NCBI GenBank assembly: GCA_012798275.1
Contig: JAAZNO010000007.1
Span: 1 to 6,519 of the forward strand
From: Chloroflexota bacterium
GTDB taxonomy: Bacteria; Chloroflexota; Anaerolineae; B4-G1; SLSP01
Length of the DNA: 6,519 nucleotides
Direction of reading: 5' to 3'
Positions 5,851-6,519 of the stretch are shown here, one piece after another (the first letter of the stretch is position 1; the number at the start of each line of letters is the position of its first letter). The translations under genes and the position numbers were made by a program. A model generated the notes under the pieces. It searched no databases and was not told where the DNA came from. It worked only from the letters and a program-made list of their open reading frames with translations.

Positions 5851-6374
5851 TATTTAAGCCGGGCGGTGGCCGTGCCTACGGCCATCCCGATGTGGACGAG
5901 CGGCCAGAGCAGGCTCAACCAGCCGGATGTCGGGACGTCGCTACCCGCTGCGCTCATCCCTACCACGTGCAGGGCGATGGCAGGCAAAGTCCCCACGACG
6001 ATGCCGGCCGCGACGATCCACCACAGACGCGAGCTGTAACGCCGCCGCACCAGGCGCCAGACGATCTCGGCGATGAGGGTTCCGGCGAGGGGGGAAAGGA
6101 AAAGGGTGAACCATCCCAGAAACGGCAATGACATGCCAGCAATACCGCCGAGGATCAGCGAGACCACGAGGGCAATGCCATAATCGAGCGGCTGGGCCTG
6201 CTCGAAGCGCCGTTTGATCCCCCGTTTGCAGTCAGGGCACTGATAGCCTACGGGTGTGCGTTGTGCGCAGCGGTGACAGATGGGGGCGCCGCATTGATAG
6301 CACCGCAGCGTCGTCTCCGTGTGGGGATGGCGGCGACAGAAAAGAGGCCTCTCTGCGGGGGTTTCAGATGACAT
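5850..6374 (-). CDS. B-box-like zinc-finger protein with four membrane helices
   Basis: With the start chosen here the product has 174 residues. The N-terminal domain has the zinc-ligand pattern Cys13, His16, Cys25, Cys28, Cys33, Cys36, Cys46, Cys49 (CxxH-x8-CxxC-x4-CxxC-x9-CxxC), enough for two zinc ions. It resembles the B-box-like domains placed before some bacterial rhomboid and membrane proteins. About four hydrophobic helices follow (near 65-82, 86-106, 117-137, 151-170), separated by an Arg-rich loop (107-116). There is no rhomboid GxSG or other protease motif, so it should not be called a protease. The ATG at 6374 has AGGAG at 6381-6385 with a six-base gap. The frame stays open to a TTG at 6419 and an ATG at 6407, giving longer forms, but neither has such a site. 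The cytoplasmic zinc domain may recruit a partner. Its role beside the glycosyltransferase is unknown. Confidence 0.82.
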   Translation of the reverse strand: MSSETPAERPLFCRRHPHTETTLRCYQCGAPICHRCAQRTPVGYQCPDCKRGIKRRFEQAQPLDYGIALVVSLILGGIAGMSLPFLGWFTLFLSPLAGTLIAEIVWRLVRRRYSSRLWWIVAAGIVVGTLPAIALHVVGMSAAGSDVPTSGWLSLLWPLVHIGMAVGTATARLK

Positions 6375-6380
6375 CGGCGG

Positions 6381-6385
6381 CTCCT
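6381..6385 (-). promoter_or_regulatory. Ribosome-binding site that decides the zinc-finger gene start
   Basis: AGGAG on the minus strand, six bases before the ATG at 6374. It favours this start over the upstream ATG (6407) and TTG (6419) in the same frame. Confidence 0.7.
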
Positions 6386-6415
6386 GTTCCTGCGAAAATT
6401 GTGGCATCGGCGTGT

Positions 6416-6517
6416 TCAACTCTCCGCCTCGTTGTGATTCCGGGGGCTCAGACGGGCGACCAGCGTACGGTAGAAGTCTGCCCGGCTGCGCAACCGCAGG
6501 AATCGCGCTTTGAGCGG
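6416..6517 (-). CDS. 3' end of an unidentified upstream gene (partial)
   Basis: One minus-strand frame is open from the window edge for 33 codons and stops with TGA at 6416-6418. It reads LKARFLRLRSRADFYRTLV (2-20) and ends NHNEAES. The composition is plausible for the amphipathic C-terminal end of a real protein, and its stop lies 41 bp before the zinc-finger start, fitting an operon. No family can be recognised from this fragment. A competing reading is that the zinc-finger frame, which is also open here, extends further upstream. Confidence 0.4.
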   Translation of the reverse strand, partial: PLKARFLRLRSRADFYRTLVARLSPRNHNEAES

Positions 6518-6519
6518 AC

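Noticed and set aside
4625..5857. Long open frame on the plus strand, antisense to the glycosyltransferase
   Set aside because: The translation is repetitive in Arg, Gly and Gln with no domain, while the minus-strand frame contains full glycosyltransferase motifs and a good ribosome-binding site.
6375..6419. Longer zinc-finger protein starting at TTG 6419 or ATG 6407
   Set aside because: Both starts lack a good ribosome-binding site, whereas ATG 6374 has AGGAG at six-base spacing and still includes all the zinc ligands.

Overview
The window is GC-rich bacterial DNA. All supported genes lie on the minus strand, so transcription runs from right to left. The gene content (a PrsW-type membrane protease, a DUF362 protein with an intein, an exosortase-type group-1 glycosyltransferase and a B-box-like zinc-finger membrane protein) and the G/C-run intergenic palindromes suggest a Chloroflexota-like (Anaerolineae or relative) genome. 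That placement is a recollection of genome style and cannot be proved from this window.

Right-hand block (about 6517 to 4553): the 3' tail of an unidentified upstream gene ends at 6416. A small protein follows, with an eight-ligand Cys/His zinc cluster and four predicted membrane helices (5850-6374). Next is a glycosyltransferase family 4-type enzyme (4553-5839). The stop codon of the zinc-finger gene overlaps the ribosome-binding site of the glycosyltransferase, so the two are an operon and probably translationally coupled.

Middle non-coding block (4086-4552): it holds a foldback structure of about 300 bp bounded by perfect 15-bp inverted repeats, with nested palindromes inside. Its right part belongs to a 147-bp sequence repeated at the left edge of the window (1-147). 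The same repeat encodes the last 17 residues of the glycosyltransferase. Between this block and the next gene lie short hairpins and a repeated CGAAT motif, with no clear promoter.

Left-hand block (4085 to 247): a DUF362 protein gene is interrupted by a 528-residue intein (2016-3599). Removing residues 163-690 restores the conserved DUF362 motif LPTVK-THVF...TGAMKN, which confirms the boundaries. The intein has a LAGLIDADG endonuclease domain, but the catalytic acidic residue appears to be replaced in both motifs (Ser and Lys), so splicing is probably retained and homing lost. The spliced host protein is 411 residues and ends in a Gly/Ala-rich membrane anchor with a basic tail. A PrsW-family intramembrane metalloprotease gene starts 26 bp downstream, making a two-gene operon. 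The second copy of the 147-bp repeat lies beyond its 3' end.

The most interesting points are the intein placed exactly in the most conserved DUF362 motif with a decayed endonuclease, and the repeat/foldback family found downstream of both operons, one copy of which has become coding sequence.
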